DNA from: Mangifera indica
Taxonomy: Eukaryota > Streptophyta > Magnoliopsida > Sapindales > Anacardiaceae
Direction: 5' to 3'
DNA: 64,000 bases
Assembly: GCF_011075055.1 (NCBI RefSeq)
Contig: NW_025401096.1
Span: 310,001-374,000, forward strand
The position numbers and the translations under genes are program-made. Shown piece after piece: positions 12,780-25,480 of this stretch. The first letter of the stretch is position 1; every line of letters starts with the position of its first letter. The notes under the pieces are model-generated. The model ran no database searches and was not told where the DNA came from. It saw nothing but the letters and a program-made list of their open reading frames with translations.

Positions 12780-13315
12780 ATCATAACAACTTCAATATAA
12801 CCTACAGGTGACTTAAATGATTATTCTAACTCTTGTTGTAGATCAAAATGTCATCAAAAAACATTGAAAAAAACCTTTGCAAATGTGGCTTAAAAATGTC
12901 ATTCATGACATTTTGGAATGTGGCAAAAGCATTGATAAGGCAAAAAACATCACCAAAAGCTCATAATGGCCTTTATAGGTCTTGAAGGTTTTGTCTTGAT
13001 GATAGAAGCTAGATGCATTTGGATTTGCTAATACCCTGAATGGAGGTCTATCTTGTAGAAAATCATAGCCTTTCCTAACTTATCCAATAACTTTTCTATC
13101 AAGGGTATGTGATACCTATCATTGATGGTTACTTGGTTGAAGGCTTGATAGTCAATACACTTCTTCCAAGTACCATAGTTTTTCTTCACTAACACCATAA
13201 AACTGGAGTTTTGGCTATTACTATTCTGAATCACTCCTGAATCCAACATTTCTTTTACCAATTTTTCTATTAAATCCTTTTGCATTACTTTATACCTGTA
13301 TAACCTTAAATTCAC
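12780..13315 (-). pseudogene. Gypsy reverse transcriptase, copy A (broken)
   Basis: The 95-residue open part (13028-13315) starts at the RT N-terminus and holds KKNYGTWKKCIDYQAFNQVT and the first catalytic-aspartate block FYKIDLHSGY. Downstream, out of one frame, the second catalytic block appears as VFFDDILIY (the aspartate codons lie at about 12850-12855). Several stops and frameshifts separate these blocks, so no active enzyme is encoded. Confidence 0.75.
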
Positions 13316-13869
13316 TGGTTAAATCCCCTCTTATAGAAGAATTTGATGATCTTATAACCTTGTAGATGGTAGACTTGTAGACTCTTTAAAAAGACTCCCA
13401 TATTTAACTAAAAGCTCCTCGAATTCTTGCTAAGATTTTGCTTCATCACTTTTACCAATCTAGAGGTTATAGAGTTGTCTTGTTACATCTGAGTTAGTAA
13501 CCAGTAAAAGTTGGATAGAGGCTAATTGTTGTGGCTTGTTCAAAAGTCTTTTCAATTTTTCTTCCTCAATAAGACTTACCTCTTTGTCTTTAGAACCCTC
13601 TAAAAAGTACTATTGTCCTCCTACCAAAAACCTTATAGTTAGTGCTTTAAAGTTCCATATGATGTCTCCAAGTCTTACCAACCATTATGCTCCTAGAATT
13701 AAGTTATAGCTCTCTATCAGAAAGGTGTAAGCATCTACAAGGATAGTTTGCCATTCCACTTTGATATATAGTCCCTTACACACCGTTTTGCATTGCAACT
13801 TTTAGCCGTTGGCTACTATGACTTGCACTTCTTTTACCACCTTCACTAGGGATCCTAACTTCTGCACTA

Positions 13870-13910
13870 TGTATTCACTCAAAAAATTATGAGTACTTCT
13901 TGAGTCCACT
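13870..13910 (-). pseudogene. Gypsy protease motif with altered active site, copy A
   Basis: The minus strand reads VDSRSTHNFLSEYI, the retroviral-type aspartic protease block, but the expected DSG is DSR (GGA-type to AGA change). In the third copy near 57130 the same block reads NSR. Confidence 0.6.
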
Positions 13911-14339
13911 AGGATAAAAAACTACCTTTGACCATGCATACCAATAATTCTCATTGTATAAAAGCCAACTAAGCCATAAAAAGCATGTAAAGATAGTTGC
14001 ATCAATCCTGATTCTTCCATATATCCTTCTGGTACTACCACCTCACTCACTTTCTCAACTATAAGGTAATTGAATGACAAAAGCTAGCCTCTTCTTGCAT
14101 TTATGGCTAGGTACAAACCTCTTATCATACCATCGTAGCTCGCTTCTCATCAAATATTTTGCTGGTAGTTGTCCTTAAGGAAAATGGTTGCAGTAGTTTG
14201 GGAATGTTGATATATGCAATAGGCTAGCAGAGGTTTATTTAAGCTACACAACATTAGGAGCTAAGCCTTTGTCCCCAATTTTACTCATGGTAAGAACTTG
14301 TGGAGTCTTGGCTAAAGGCTTAGGTTGCTCCTTAAAAGT

Positions 14340-14550
14340 GGCTACTATAATTTCTTACAATTTAGCTAATAAGTAAGATTTTAATAAAGTTCTAGGTTTA
14401 AACATGCGTATAGGTATTTGCAATTCATCTATCAATCCAATAAAAAAGAAACTCAAAGCTTGATCATCTCGAATTCTAGTCTTAGGGTATAGCTCATCAA
14501 ATCGATTAAGGTAATTCTGTAAGGAATCTACCTTTCTTAGATTCTTCAGG
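14340..14550 (-). pseudogene. Gypsy gag fragment, copy A
   Basis: The frame reads KNLRKVDSLQNYLNRFDELY and continues through FFIGLIDELQIPIRMFKPRT, which is the retrotransposon gag core. It ends at a TAA where the third copy still has CAA (KLQEII). Gag normally continues to a zinc knuckle, which I could not find here. Confidence 0.65.
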
Positions 14551-15074
14551 TCTGTTAGGGGATCATCATAGGCATAATTTCCAAATCGAGCTCACACAGC
14601 CACTGTATATTCTTCCCACGACAAAATCACGTCTTCTTTGGTTTTCATTTGGTGTCATTGCATGGCTTTGCCATCCAAATGTAGAGCTGCAATTTCAGTT
14701 CTGTCATGAGTAAGAGTATCATCGACCTCAAAGTATTATCGAGCCTTTAAAATCCAACCACCGAAATCTTCTCCATCAAAGTGTGAAATATCTAACCTTG
14801 GTACTCTGCTCTAAGGATGTTGCAAATTGTGAGCTGCCTTATAAGTGCCTTCATCCAATCGTGTCGCCATTTGAGAAACTAATTCTGTTTGTTGAAGAGT
14901 TAATCCACCTATCAACTTCTACAATTCCTCCCCTATTTGTTGAAGCCATGTATGTGATTCTTGTAGATGATCTTGTTGCCGCCATTCCAATTCTGTTACT
15001 ATTTACACAATCATCTGCATCATCTCTCAACAAAAATCTTGAAAATGAGTTTCGTCCACCATGGCTAGGTCTTA

Positions 15075-15086
15075 GCTCTGATACCA
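15075..15086 (-). other. Primer-binding site of gypsy copy A (tRNA-iMet type)
   Basis: TGGTATCAGAGC on the minus strand is complementary to the 3' end of plant initiator tRNA-Met plus CCA. It directly follows the end of the 5' LTR, which fixes element orientation. Confidence 0.85.
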
Positions 15087-15408
15087 TGCATGCACGAGTT
15101 GTTTTGGAAGAAGAATTGAACGAGAAATTTTTTACAGAGAAATCCAGAATAGAAAGAAACTTTAGAGAGAAATGTTTTAGGCATAAAAAATTCTATTTCA
15201 TTAAATCAGTATTCCACTATTTACATAATGCTTGCATAGCCAAAAATGAAAAAGCATTGAATTGTTATTAAACGACACCGTATACATTTATTAAAACTAC
15301 TCAATAGCCAACTACTAAACGACAATGTTTCCATTTACAATAAACAAGAGCCATTAGTCATTTCTATAACTTCTTCCCACCACTTCCAACTTATTAAAAT
15401 TCGCATCA
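15087..15408 (-). repeat. 5' LTR of gypsy copy A
   Basis: This 322-bp LTR starts TGATGCGA on the minus strand and ends GCATGCA before the primer-binding site. It is nearly identical to 45022-45343. Confidence 0.8.
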
Positions 15409-15465
15409 GAAGTAAAGACTAAAAGTGGATGACCATCCATCAGATTTGAATGGCTTAGTCAATTA

Positions 15466-18170
15466 AAAACATATTTCATAGATTATTTGATCAAGTCAAT
15501 ACGGCTAGATAATGTTAGTGGATTTACATCTAAGACATTTGATGATTATTGCATGTCTATAGGGATTGATGTTAAGCATCCAGTCTCGTACGTCTACATT
15601 TTGAATGGATTAGCTAAGTGTCTCATCAAACTACTCCAAGTAATTGCATATACTTTATTACTAAGACTTTAATTACGAACTTCTATATGGGGACATGTTA
15701 TAGTACATGTTGCAGCATTAATTTGCTTACGACCTTCCTCTTATAATCAATGTTCTTCCCTACAATTAGTTCTTGATCACCAACCTGATATATCTTATTT
15801 GAGAATATTTGGTTGTGCTGAATATATCCTTATTGCATCTCTTTAACGCATAAAAATGAGACCTCAACGTTGTTTAGAAATTTATGTTGGATATAATTTA
15901 CTGTCCATTATCAGATATTTGAAACCATTAACAGGTGATCTTTTTACTGCACGGTTTACAAATTGTCACTTTAATAAGACAACATTCCTACCTTTAGGGA
16001 AAAAGAAAACACCTCTTGAAGTTAAGCATAAACTTACTTGTTATATACCTACCATGTCTTATCTAGATCATTGCACATCCTAAAGTGAAACTGAAATGCA
16101 GAGTATAGTGAGTTTACAAATTATTGCCAACCAAATGTCTGATGCATTTGTAGATACGACAAAAGTGACAAGATCACATGTACCAACTGCCAACGCACCA
16201 ACAAAAATTAATGTAACTGTTGAACAGTTCATTCAAGCCATGACTGATCAATCTATTATATGCTAGAAGCATGATAAACCTATTAGATTGAAAGACATTA
16301 TCCCTCGAAAAAGAAAAACAAATAATCAAACAGATATGAATCATGATGATCCTAAAATAATTGAAAAATCCACTCTCTAATGTTCCTCTAGAAGAGGTTA
16401 TGGTCCCTAAAGTAGCACAAGCCCCTAAAGTGGCATCAAATCCTAAAGAATAGGAAAATAAGAATATTGAAATATCTTTAAATTATGCTTATACATGAGA
16501 GATAGTATACTCTCATTTGTAATAGCTACTAAAATTATGAATGATGATGATTTTAAACTATGTACTATGACTAAGTGCAGACAAAGATATGATTGACCTC
16601 AATGTGAAGAAGCCATTCGAGCATAATTAGCTTATCTAGTAAAATATCAAGTGTTTGGGTCTGTAGTTCCAACACCTAACAACGTATAACCCATTAGATA
16701 TAAATGTGTATTTAAAAAAAAAATGAAAAAAATGAGATTACTAGATATAAAGCCAAACTTGTAGCCCAAAGCTTTTCTTAAAGACCAAGTATAGACTTTG
16801 ATGAAACATATGCACCTATGATGGATACAATTATATTCAGATATTTAATAAGTTTAATAGTCTCTGAAGGATTGGATATACGTCTAATGGACATAGATAT
16901 TGTTTATTTGTATGAAAATTTGAATACTAAAATATATATGAAACTCCTTGAAGGATATAAATTGTCTGAAGCAAAAAGGGTCAACTCAAGAGGTATGTAC
17001 TCAATTAAATTATGATGATCATTAAACGAATTAAAACAATTTAAACGTCCGTAGTACAATCACACTAGTGAATATTTGAGAAAAGAGAGCTGTGTGAACG
17101 ACCCTATATGCCCATGTGTCTTTATCAAAAGGTCAGAATCAAGATTTGTTATTATAGTAGTTTATGTTGATAACATGAATTTAATTGAGACTCTTAAAGA
17201 GCTGTCAAAAATTGTTGAATATCTGAAAAAAAATTTGAGATGAAGGATTTGGGAAAAACAAAATATTATCTCAGCTTACAGATCGAGTACAATTCAAATA
17301 GAATACTTATTCATCAATCAACGTATATTAAAAAATTATTAAAATGTTTTAATATGGATAAGACTTATCCTTTGAGTACCTTAATAGTTGTTCGGTCTCT
17401 CGATTCGAAAAAGAACCTATTTTGTCCTAAAGAAAAAGATGAAAAGATACTCAATCCTAAAGTACTATATCTTAATACTATTTGAGCCTTATTATATTTA
17501 GCCCAATGTACTAGATCGATTTATCATTCATAATTAATTTATTAGCCCGATTTAGCTCTACATCAATCTGTCGCCATTAGAATGAAATCAAACATATACT
17601 TCGTTACTTATGTGAGACTAGAGATTTGAGATTATTCTATTCTATCAAGTCCCCTAAAAATCTTAGTTTGGTTAGATATGCAAATGCTATCCTCATATGA
17701 CCTGCTCGCAGATAAGATATGTTTTTACTTATAATGACACAATGATATCCCGATGTTCCACCAAATAGAGTTTTGTTGCAACGTCTTCAAATCATTCAGA
17801 GATTCTAGCTCTTCATGAAATCAATCAATAATACATATGGTTACGGTCTGTCATCTATCATATCCAGAATACATACAGTATTCCTTCTACAACAAATATT
17901 TCTTCCATGTTATATCAAGATAATGTAGCATGTATTACCCAAATTAAAGGTGGATACATTAAAGAAGATAGAACTAAATATATCTCATTAAAGTTCTTTT
18001 CCACCCATGAGCTCTAGCAGAGCAAAAACTTTGATGTCAAACAAATACAATCTAGTGATAATCTTACAGATTTGTTCATTAAGATATTATCGACATCAAT
18101 ATTTGAAAAGTTAGCGTATAATATCGGTATATGGTGGCTCAACAAGCAACCAAATTAATCTTACTATAAA
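15466..18170 (+). pseudogene. Ty1/copia polyprotein remnant 1 (integrase, RT, RNase H)
   Basis: The domains occur in copia order on the plus strand. The integrase core starts at 15487 (IKSIRLDN, then FDDYCMSIGI...HPVSYV). The integrase/RT linker follows at 15856-16083 (RCLEIYVGYN, PLTGDLFTARF). Reverse transcriptase is at 16740-17015 (TYAPMMDTIIFRYLISLIVS, MDIDIVYLYENL), with the catalytic YVDD block as YVDNMNLI near 17165. The QIEYN...HQSTYIKK segment is at 17240-17485, and RNase H text runs to about 18110. Many stops and shifts interrupt it. The left edge begins abruptly in mid-integrase beside gypsy flank sequence, so the gag half and 5' LTR are missing. Confidence 0.85.
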
Positions 18171-18750
18171 GAGGGAAAACATTTTTTAGGGGAGCAAATT
18201 TTTAAGTTTATCACATTTTGGATAAAATGTGCACTATATTATTTTCTCCTTCATTGGGTTTTGTTCCACTAGTTTTTCTAGTAAGGGTTTTAATAAGACA
18301 GTTTTAACACATTCAATCATACTTTACAAGATATTAAATAATTATGTTCTTTTATTTTGATTTTTATCCTATTGTATTTTTCCTTAACAAAATTAATGTA
18401 ATTATCTATAAGTAATGAAAACTCAAAGAAGAGTAGATGAATTTTTCCACCACATGAAAAGAAAATTTAAAAGTTGGGTGTGAATGCATGGAATGCACGG
18501 TGAGCCGCATTCATCGCCTTGGAGGAAATTGTCTATAAAACAACTTCCTTCTTTCATCGTAATATAGAGTGAGGCACCCTTTTAATCGTTTTAATTCATG
18601 CTTCTTGCGTTCTCTTTTCGTTCTCCTGCTTTCATTTACTTTGTTTCCCATCTTTTTCTGCTTAAGCTTTTTTGTAATTATAAAATCTTTTACTCAAAAA
18701 ATCTTTATCATATTTATAACACATATAACATATTTAGTCTGACAAAATAT
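18171..18750 (+). repeat. Probable 3' LTR of copia remnant 1
   Basis: This follows the RNase H end and a purine-rich AAAGAGGGAAAA tract. It contains TTAAGTTTATCACATTTTGG, which matches the equivalent place after copia remnant 2 (24990). A TATA-like TCTATAAAA lies at 18532-18540. The right edge is uncertain. Confidence 0.55.
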
Positions 18751-19548
18751 ATCAAGCATTGTCATATCAAATTGCTAAGGCTGTTGGATGTATATATAAA
18801 ATTATTAAAGTAAAATGAATTAATAAAATTAAAAAAAAAAACCTATAAACTTATTAGTTTTTTTAAAAAGTCAAGGATGGTCCCCTGCCTCGCTCCGCCG
18901 GTGGATACATCGCAAATTATTTATCCCTTAATATTCTCTCTCCCGCTATCACTTAACTAAGTTAATCGTGGTTATATATATAACTATTTTAAATATATAA
19001 TTATATTTATTATTATATAATTAAATATTATTTTATTTTTAATTTAAAATCAATTAATTATATAAATTAAAAAATATATATTTATATATTTAAAATAAAT
19101 ATAGATAACTTTCTTATAAATTAATATATATATATATGGTCATCTTCGGATTGTGGACCAACTCATAATTAAATAATATCTTCATTCATGGGACACAATA
19201 GACAGCCACACATGACTGTCAATTTAGATAAACAAGCGCTTCTACATACATCAAATATGTAAAACAAATTTAACCGCATATCAAATAAAAATTTAATCTT
19301 AGACTATTTTGTACAATTTCAATGCATTCAACCTCTTTAATCCATTAATACTCATAATTTTTAATATGCAAAATTATGTATTATTAGTTTTAATTTATAT
19401 TTATCAAATTATATATAAATAAATCATCTAAACATATAATTAAATATTTAAAATTAGATGAATATAATTTTATTAATTTTTAATTCTTCCTTATTCTCCT
19501 CCACCATTAACTTAAGAAATATAATACATTTCTCCCACCGAGGATTTT
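18751..19548. other. Intergenic AT-rich DNA 3' of PCR-2
   Basis: No gene is seen. The segment from 18905 (CATCGCAAATTATTTATCCCTTAAT) to 19548 matches the region just 3' of PCR-4 (47470-47896), so it belongs to the PCR module. No tRNA relic was found on this side. Confidence 0.5.
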
Positions 19549-20331
19549 CTATCTTTTCATGCCACCTTCCACGTAAGGAGGAACAGCTCCCATGGCCACT
19601 TCCCGATTTCGTCTTTCAACGTTACCGTGCCATCCTGGAGAAAGTTCCAAGACGATCAGAAAATGATAATTCATAATTTAAAATTCAATTATCCATTATA
19701 TATATATACATACCAATGGACATGTCAAATCCTCGGCTTTGGAGCTCGCGATATTCTTGACAAAGAGCACAGGACTCGCAGCAAAAATGAACCAAGCAGT
19801 CGCAACAAGGGCTCTCTTCCAGCTTGAACTGCTGCCGCATCTTCGTGCGATAAAAGCAAGAGTAGCAAAAGGTACAACCGGTCACCGCAGCAAGTAGACA
19901 ATAAAGCACTCCTGCTGTACCACAAGCTGCAAGAAAAACCAACCGTAGGTTGTATGATATTTATTTCTAACGTAAAATCATTCAATTTAACTCCCTCGTA
20001 TTTTAACTCATTGGTAGTTGATGGCTTACAGGTATATCCTTGGTCAGCAATCTCAGCAACTCGTCCAAAAGTGACGCACGGACACCAACAAGTCAAGCAG
20101 CCTGTTAAACAATAAACAGATTAATCATTTTGAAACCTTGAGGTGGTTGTCGGCAAGAAACTCTTTGGAAATTGGAATAATGAACTTACAGCTTGAGCAG
20201 TCAGAAAAGCAGTCACAAAGCCCAGAAGACCAATCTCCCAATCTGGGTTGGTGCTGAAAGCCTTGAGCCACCGGGACTCCGGTTGCTGCGCCATACTGAC
20301 CAAAGTTCTGATTGGGGTTTGTTGAATTCAT
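19549..20331 (-). CDS. PCR: PCR-2: PLANT CADMIUM RESISTANCE-like protein, 170 aa
   Basis: Four exons join in frame: 20190-20331, 20030-20101, 19714-19926 and 19549-19634 (513 nt, all GT-AG). The start MNSTNPNQ was chosen because it opens the only continuous frame and lies about 80 bp below a TATA box. The PLAC8 domain covers roughly residues 35-140. The signature CCLTCWCPC is at 48-56, followed by [12 protein letters not shown] hydrophobic, probably membrane-spanning stretch is near 77-97. The second cysteine cluster [22 protein letters not shown] is at 112-133 (written here as landmarks: CCDC 112-115, [10 protein letters not shown] 124-133). The C-terminus is VEGGMKR. Arabidopsis PCR1/PCR2 are plasma-membrane proteins of about 150 aa that confer Cd tolerance and export Zn; metal specificity here is not deducible. 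It is the only copy with no visible defect and an N-terminal extension rich in Q, G and A. Copia remnants flank it on both sides. Confidence 0.9.
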
Positions 20332-20407
20332 GGTGTTGAAGGATTGAAATTCTATTGCAAATGGTATAAGAGGAAAGTTGATATGGTGGATAAGCGTCCT
20401 TGGTGGG

Positions 20408-20416
20408 TTTATATAA
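20408..20416 (-). promoter_or_regulatory. TATA box of PCR-2
   Basis: TTATATAAA on the minus strand lies about 80 bp upstream of the PCR-2 start codon. The same element is at the same distance upstream of PCR-4 and PCR-5. A partial duplication of the neighbouring CCTTGGTGGGTTT/CCTTGGTAGGTTT text follows upstream. Confidence 0.65.
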
Positions 20417-20619
20417 AAACTCTTAAGCATCCTTGGTAGGTTTACTACTGATTCATTGTTTGAAAACATACTGGCCCGCTTGAATCGACAAAGGCAAAGT
20501 CTTTCAACTTTTGAGACCCGTAACAATGTATGCGTCCAAAACAATTAAAGGAGTTGACAGAAGCGACCCATTCAGACAAGACTCCAAAAAGTATATGTTT
20601 CAAAATTTCCAAATTCCAA

Positions 20620-21412
20620 TTTCCAATATATTATAGTGGATGAGAAACAACTCTGAGTCCCAATATCTACTTTTTCGAATTTGTTTTAAATAAAAAATTA
20701 TTTTTCTTAAGATCAGTAATTTCAAGCTAAAGATAATTTAAATTTATAATTTAAATTTATGATTAAAATTTATGAAAATTTTGATTTATTGATAAAATGA
20801 TATTAATTTATTGAATAATAGATAAAATAATGTTATTTTATCTATGAATCATAAAATAAAATTATAAATTCAAATTGAATCAAACTAAACTTTATATAAT
20901 TCAAATTCGATTTAGTTTAAAAAATGAGTTTTCATCCTAACTCAATTCTAAATAAATTTGTGTCGAGTAGTTTCTAATATCAAGTGAACTTAGTTTAGGT
21001 ATAACCTTATGTATTTTAACCAATGTTTTCATGTGTACGTGTGCTAATTGGATTAAAAAAAATATTCAAACTAATTTTGACTCATTAAAATATAAAATTA
21101 AAAATTAATTTAAAGTAAAAATGAATTTAGTCCAATAACACATATTATGTTAATTGTAAAATTTTTTATTTTTATTATAAGGTACACGCTAACATAGAAA
21201 TTTGATTGAGATAAACTATCTATTGAACATTAAATCGTTGGGTTTGGCTTGTTTGATTATACTTTATCCGGATTCAAAATTTCAATTAAGTTAAAATATC
21301 CTTATTGGCTTTTAGTTTTTGATCAAATCGTTTTGTCCAATTTTTAGAACCATGATTTGAACATGTGATTTGACGAGGATAGGATTAGGAAGTAAAGATT
21401 AGTACTCTTTAA
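20620..21412. other. Intergenic DNA upstream of PCR-2, with apparent gypsy empty site
   Basis: The sequence from about 20990 onward matches 9300-9727 next to gypsy copy A. At 21375-21400 it reads AGGATTAGGAAGTAAAGATTA without interruption, whereas copy A has the 5.7-kb gypsy element between AGGACA and GAAGTAAAGAC. No gene is seen. Confidence 0.6.
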
Positions 21413-24400
21413 ATCGTTTTGAATACAATATAGTCATCTCATCATTTTCTTTCATCTTCTGGTTTTGTCTCTCAAGAAAGCAACTCATTTCTTTCATCCT
21501 TTTGCTCTCTGGTTTAATTCATACTTTATAACATGTTATAAACAGAAATCACTTAGATATATTATAATATAAATAACACTTTAATTATATTATAATTTTA
21601 TTTATATATTATAAATATAAATGTTTTAATTATAATATTATCTTATTTACAAAATACAAATTATTGATATTTTAATTATTGTTATTTTTTATTTAATTTT
21701 TTATTCATAATTGCATATAATTTATAATTTAAAGTTTATAAAATCATGAACATAAACTTAAAGTCCTAAATATCATTTATATGTTTATTATATCCAATTT
21801 GTAACCTAAAGTTTACAAAATTATGAGAATATATATATAGACCCGAAGTCCTAAGTTTTATCAAAGTATTTATTATAACTATATCTTATTTACAACTTGA
21901 AGTTTGCATAAGTTATGAAAAATATGAAATTAAAGTTATAAGATTTTATTATCTAGTGAAAAATTTTGTATTGGTTGTTCACAAGAAAAATTAGTAATCA
22001 AACAATTTCCCTCCAAAATTAGAGTTCAATTCCCATCATTTCTACAAATGATTCAAGGAAACATATGTGGACTCATTCATCCACTAAGTGAGTTATTTCG
22101 TTATTTTATGGTCTTAATTAATACATCTACACAATAGTCTTATGTTTGTTTTTTATCAACTTGAAATATTGTCTTTGCTAAACTATTAACTCAAATTATT
22201 AAGTTGAAGACACATTTCTCATATTATCTGATCAAGTCAGTGTAACTAGATAATGCTGGTGAATTTACATCTAAGACATTTAATGATTATTGTATGTCTA
22301 TGAGAATTGATGTTGAGCATCCAGTCTTGCATGTCCACACTTAGAATGGATTAGTTGAGTCTCTTATCAAATAACTCCAGGTAATTACACATAGTTTATT
22401 ATTACAAACTCAATTACCAACTTTTATGTGAGGACATGCTATATTACATACTACAACTTTAATTCGCTTGCGACCTTCTTCTTGTCATCAACATTCTCCT
22501 TTGTAATTAGTTATTGATCACCAATCTGATATATTCTATTTGAGGATATTTGGTTGTATTGTATATGCCTTTATTGCATCTCCTTAACGCATAAAAATGA
22601 GACCTTAACATCATTTGAAAATTTATGTTGAATATAATTTACCATTTATTATCAGGTATTTGAAACCATTAACCAGTGATATTTTTACTATACACTTTAC
22701 AGATTGTTACTTTAATGAGACAATATTCTCACTTTTAGAGAAAAAGAAAATGTCTTCTGAAGTTAGACATGAGCTTACTTGGCACTTACCTATTATGTCT
22801 TATCTAGATTCTTGCACATCTCAAAGTTAAATTGAAATGCAAAGGATAGTGTGTTTACAAATTATTGTCAACCAAATACCTAATACATTTGTGGATACAA
22901 CAAAAGTGATAAGATCACACATACCAACTGCCAACGCATCAATAAGAATTAATGTAATTACTAAACAGTCCATTAGAGTCATAAGTGATCAATCTGTTAC
23001 ACACTAGAAGCGTGGTAGACTTATTAGATCGAAGAATACTATTCTTCGAAAAAGATAAACAAATAATCAAACAGATATAAATCATGATGATCCTAAAATA
23101 ATTGAAGAGTCCGCACTAGTTGATATTTCTCCAGAAAAGATTATGCTCCTTGAAGAGACTAGATACCCTGAAGTGAAACAAACTCCTAAAATACAGGAAA
23201 ATGAGAATACAAAAACCTCTATAAATTATACTTATACACGAGAGATGTGAAACCATGAAACGGTTAACATTGACAATGTATTCTCATTCGCAATAGCTAC
23301 TAAATTATGAATGATAATGATTTTGAACCACGTATTGTGGTTGAGTGCAAAAAAAGACATAATTCTCCTAAATGGGAAGAAGCAATTTGAACAAAATTAG
23401 TTTCACTTGTAAAATGTCAAGTGTTTGGGTCTGTAGTCTCAACACTTAAGGACATACTATCCGTTGACTATAAATAAGTATTTATGAGAAAAAAATGAGA
23501 AAAATGAGATTACTTAATATAAAGCAAGACTTGTAGCCCGAGGTTTTTCTCAGAGGCCATGTATAGACATTGATGAAACATGTGCACCTGTGGTGAATAT
23601 AATTACATTTAGATATTTGATTAGCTTAATAGTCTCAAAAGAATTGGATATGTGTCTAATAGAAGTAGTTACTGCTTATTTATATGAAAATTTGAATACT
23701 AAAATTTATGTAAAACTCCTTGAAAGATTTAAATTGCCAGAAGTAAAAAGGGTTAATCCAAGAGACATGTACTCAATTAATTACAAAATACAAGTCAAAA
23801 CAATCTGAAAGATTATGGTACAATTGTCTGAATGAATATTTGAAAAAAAGATGGTTATATGAATGCTCTTATATAACTATGTGTCTTTATAAAAAGGTCT
23901 AAATCAAGATTTGTTATTGTAATAGTTTATATTGATGATATGAATTTAATTATGACTCTTGAAGAGCTTTAAAAAATTGTTAAATATCTGAAAAGGAATT
24001 TGAGATGAAGGATTTGGAGAAAATAAAAGATTGTTTTGGCCTGTAGATCGAACACAATTCAAATAAAATATTTATCTATCAATCAATGTATATTAAAAAA
24101 TTGTTAAAATGTTTTAATATAGTTAACGCTTATTTTTTGAGCACCCCAATGATTATTAGGTCTCTCGATCTAGAAAAAAAGACTTATTTCAATTCGAAAG
24201 AAGAGGATGAAATGATACTTAGCCTTGAAGTATTGTATCTTAGTGGCATTGGTGTTTTATTATATTTGACCCAGTGTACTAAACTTGATATATCCTTCGC
24301 AGTGAATTTATTGACGTAATTTAGCTCTATAACAACCTATTGCCATTGGAATAAAATCAAACATATATTTCGTTATTTATGTGAAACTAGATATTTGAAA

Positions 24401-25480
24401 TTATTCTTTTTTGTCAAATCTTCTAAAAATCTTAATTTGGTTAGATATATAGATGCTAGCTATCTTTTTTACCCTCATAAGACCTACTTACAAACGAGAT
24501 ATATTTTTATTTATAATGACATATCAATATCATGATGTTCCACCAAACAAATTTTGGTTGGAATATCTTTAAATCATTAAGACATTTTAGTGCTCTATGA
24601 AGTTAGCTGAGAATGCATATAATTATGGTCTATCATTTATTACATTCATAATACATGCAATTTTTCTTCTACAACGGACACTCATTTCATATTTTATGAA
24701 GACAATGTAATATGTATTGCCCAAATTAGAGATAGATACATTAAAGGGGACACAACTAAATATATTTCACCGAAATTATTTTATATTTATGAGCTCTAGC
24801 AAGGTTGAATGATTAATGTCAAACAAATATGATCTAATGATAACTTTACAAATTTGTTCACTAAAACATTACTGACATCAATATTTGAAAAGTTACTGTA
24901 TAACATTGATATGTGGTAACTCAATAAACAACCAAATTAATTATACTATAAAGAGGGGGATAATTCATCAAGGAGAGCATATTTTTTAAGTTTGTCATAT
25001 ATTGGGTAAAATGTATACTATATTATTTTTTCTTTTACTAGATTTTGTCTCTTTGGGTATTCCTAATAAAATTTTTAATGAGATAATATAAACACATATA
25101 ATCTTACTTTATAGAATATTAAATAATTATATTTATCTGTTTTGATTTTTTAATTAATTTTTTTAATAAAATTAATATAATTATTTATAAATGATAAAAA
25201 TTCAAAGGGAGTGGTATATATACAGTAATTTTTCCACCACATGCAGCAAGTGATGAAGAGGGCGCATGGGAATGAGAATGTGAGTATTTAATCCATGGAT
25301 AAATTTAAGACATAAAAAACAAAAGCCGTTATTTCCACTGTAAATACTCATTAAATCATTTTGAAAACAACAGTCATCTCATCATTTTCTTTCGTCATCT
25401 TGTTTCGTCTCTCAAGAAAACAACTCATTTCTTTCATCTTTTTGCTTTCTGTTTTAATTCATAATTTATAACACATCTAT
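21413..25480 (+). mobile_element. Ty1/copia retrotransposon remnant 2
   Basis: A direct repeat of about 120 bp (GTCATCTCATCATTTTCTTTC ... TTTAATTCATA.TTTATAACA) lies at 21424-21537 and 25367-25472 and is read as the surviving R-U5 ends of two LTRs. Between them are the same copia domains as in remnant 1: integrase near 22225-22400, the linker at 22615-22830 and RT at 23540-23808. After these come a YIDDMNLI block near 23930, the STYIKK-like segment at 24086-24319 and RNase H text to about 24920. Stops and indels are frequent. The gag region (21550-22200) is unrecognisable and AT-rich. Confidence 0.8.

Larger units (their letters stand above)
9728..15408 (-). mobile_element. Ty3/gypsy LTR retrotransposon, copy A (degenerate)
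   Basis: The element is bounded by related LTRs at 9728-10050 and 15087-15408 (TG...CA). A primer-binding site complementary to initiator tRNA-Met lies at 15075-15086 just inside the upper LTR. Reading on the minus strand, the order is gag near 14340-14550, a protease motif near 13870-13910, reverse transcriptase 13028-13315 continuing to about 12780, RNase H 12338-12532, then the integrase C-terminal region. That order is diagnostic for Ty3/gypsy. All frames carry stops and shifts. The lower LTR differs clearly from the upper one, so the insertion is old. A PCR-2-linked locus near 21385 looks like the empty site. Confidence 0.85.

Noticed and set aside
14783..15271. 162-residue plus-strand frame, repeated at 44883-45206 and 58972-59361
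   Set aside because: It runs antisense across the gypsy primer-binding site and 5' LTR, and is carried along by duplication. No domain is recognisable.
20125..20544. 139-residue minus-strand frame over PCR-2 exon 1
   Set aside because: It extends through the TATA region upstream and into intron 1 downstream; the real start is at 20331.
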